Both the position numbers and the translations under genes were made by a program. A stretch of DNA of 63,616 nt. Source: Alistipes sp. CAG:514. Lineage in GTDB: Bacteria; Bacteroidota; Bacteroidia; Bacteroidales; UBA932. The notes under the pieces were generated by a model. That model had not been told where the DNA came from. It searched no databases and saw only the letters and a program-made list of their open reading frames with translations. The DNA lies in the NCBI GenBank assembly GCA_000431015.1, contig HF986093.1, positions 1 to 63,616 of the forward strand, read 5' to 3'. Below are positions 63,136 through 63,616 of this stretch, piece by piece. The stretch's first letter is position 1. Every line of letters starts with the position of its first letter.

Positions 63136-63417
63136 TCATACATTCTCACGTTCCCTCCAGTGTCCCAGATCACGTGAGAAATCTTTCTCGTAAGCCGCAA
63201 GCAATTCATTCTCCGTTATATACAAAAAGCGAGTCAGGTGCGATATAACCCAACTCGCTTTGCGGATTCCATGCTCCGCGGCATTCAGTCTTCCGATAGC
63301 GTCCACAAGCAAAAGCCCTGCATAAATCACATCCGTGACAGCAAAAGTGCCGAACTCTGCGTGAACATCTATCTTTAGCACGTCGACAGGGCGTTCAACT
63401 CCCGACGGTCGTACCAC
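63136..63417 (-). CDS. Small protein of unknown function
   Basis: A 93-residue frame upstream of the transposase on the same strand, 57 bp away. Its middle and end look like a helical protein (YAGLLLVDAIGRLNAAEHGI, then SHLTRFLYITENELLAAYEK), and codon use is natural. The first 12 residues are doubtful, so a start further in is possible. No family recognised. Confidence 0.5.
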   Translation of the reverse strand: MVRPSGVERPVDVLKIDVHAEFGTFAVTDVIYAGLLLVDAIGRLNAAEHGIRKASWVISHLTRFLYITENELLAAYEKDFSRDLGHWRERENV

Positions 63418-63616
63418 TTTAGCAAAGATATGAATATAATCTGATAATCCAACCGTCCTTCAAAGAAAAATCCACCATTCATTATTTATGAATATGTTCC
63501 CGTAGACTCCGCCATGTCTCCAACCTTATTCCTCGCCATCAGTTGTCGATCATTCTCCTCACAACGTACTTCCTAACACCTTCTTCGTGAGCGGAAAGAC
63601 CTGTTCTGCGCACGGG
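63418..63616. other. Right edge, no gene recognised
   Basis: About 200 bp with AT-rich start. Nothing recognised; a gene beginning beyond the window could have its promoter here. Confidence 0.3.

Overview
The window reads as chromosomal DNA of a member of the Bacteroidales, probably a fairly GC-rich gut lineage (Alistipes-like or an uncultivated relative; the genus is inference). The reasons are an ECF sigma / FecR / SusC / SusD uptake operon, Bacteroidetes-type promoters (TTTG about 19-20 bases before TAnnTTTG), a dipeptidyl peptidase 11, GH110 / GH127 / GH78 glycosidases and an ABC-F protein of the EttA type. I saw no rRNA, tRNA or CRISPR array.

Layout. 1-1.6 kb: an M16 metallopeptidase running off the left edge, with a small XRE regulator upstream of it. 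1.8-9.7 kb: sigma factor, anti-sigma factor, SusC, SusD and an exported PPP-type phosphatase, closed by a strong terminator. 9.8-10.7 kb: a LysR regulator whose start codon lies in a perfect palindrome. 10.7-12.4 kb: a structured repeat, gene remnants and a HigBA-like toxin-antitoxin pair whose toxin gene is frameshifted. 12.4-19.4 kb: core genes (2[4Fe-4S] ferredoxin, ArsP_2-type permease, DUF1573 protein, ParE, acyltransferase, acyl-CoA ligase). 19.4-21.3 kb: GH110 alpha-galactosidase. 21.5-27.9 kb: a type III restriction-modification island, lower in GC, with an AlbA/Schlafen-type gene between mod and res. 27.9-47.5 kb: esterase, glycerol kinase, GH127, TGS-domain kinase, EttA, rubredoxin, HI0933-type flavoprotein, a 98-bp tandem repeat, MATE pump, DUF3737 protein, ROK regulator, calcineurin-like phosphoesterase and GH78. 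47.9-50.1 kb: DPP11. 50.1-51.5 kb: a compact ABC cassette. 51.6-53.3 kb: a cluster of broken genes. 53.4-61.1 kb: an operon of a gingipain-like cysteine peptidase, TonB-dependent receptor, lipoprotein and outer-membrane barrel. 61.2-63.6 kb: two small genes and a RAYT-type transposase beside a 10-bp-period repeat.

The most unusual signals are not genes: (i) a family of about 165-bp elements with terminal inverted repeats and a core hairpin whose stems change in compensating ways between copies; (ii) a 40-bp perfect palindrome plus two further hairpins inside the mod gene; (iii) an excess of the hexamer GAATAT/ATATTC that runs against the codon bias of the genes; (iv) the 10-bp repeat block next to the RAYT transposase. 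The best candidate for a little-described protein system is the 53.4-61.1 kb operon, where an exported clan CD peptidase is linked to a three-part outer-membrane uptake module that has no SusD.

Limits: start codons were chosen by reading the context. Family names come from motif recognition, not database searches. Frameshifts and nonsense codons could be assembly errors.
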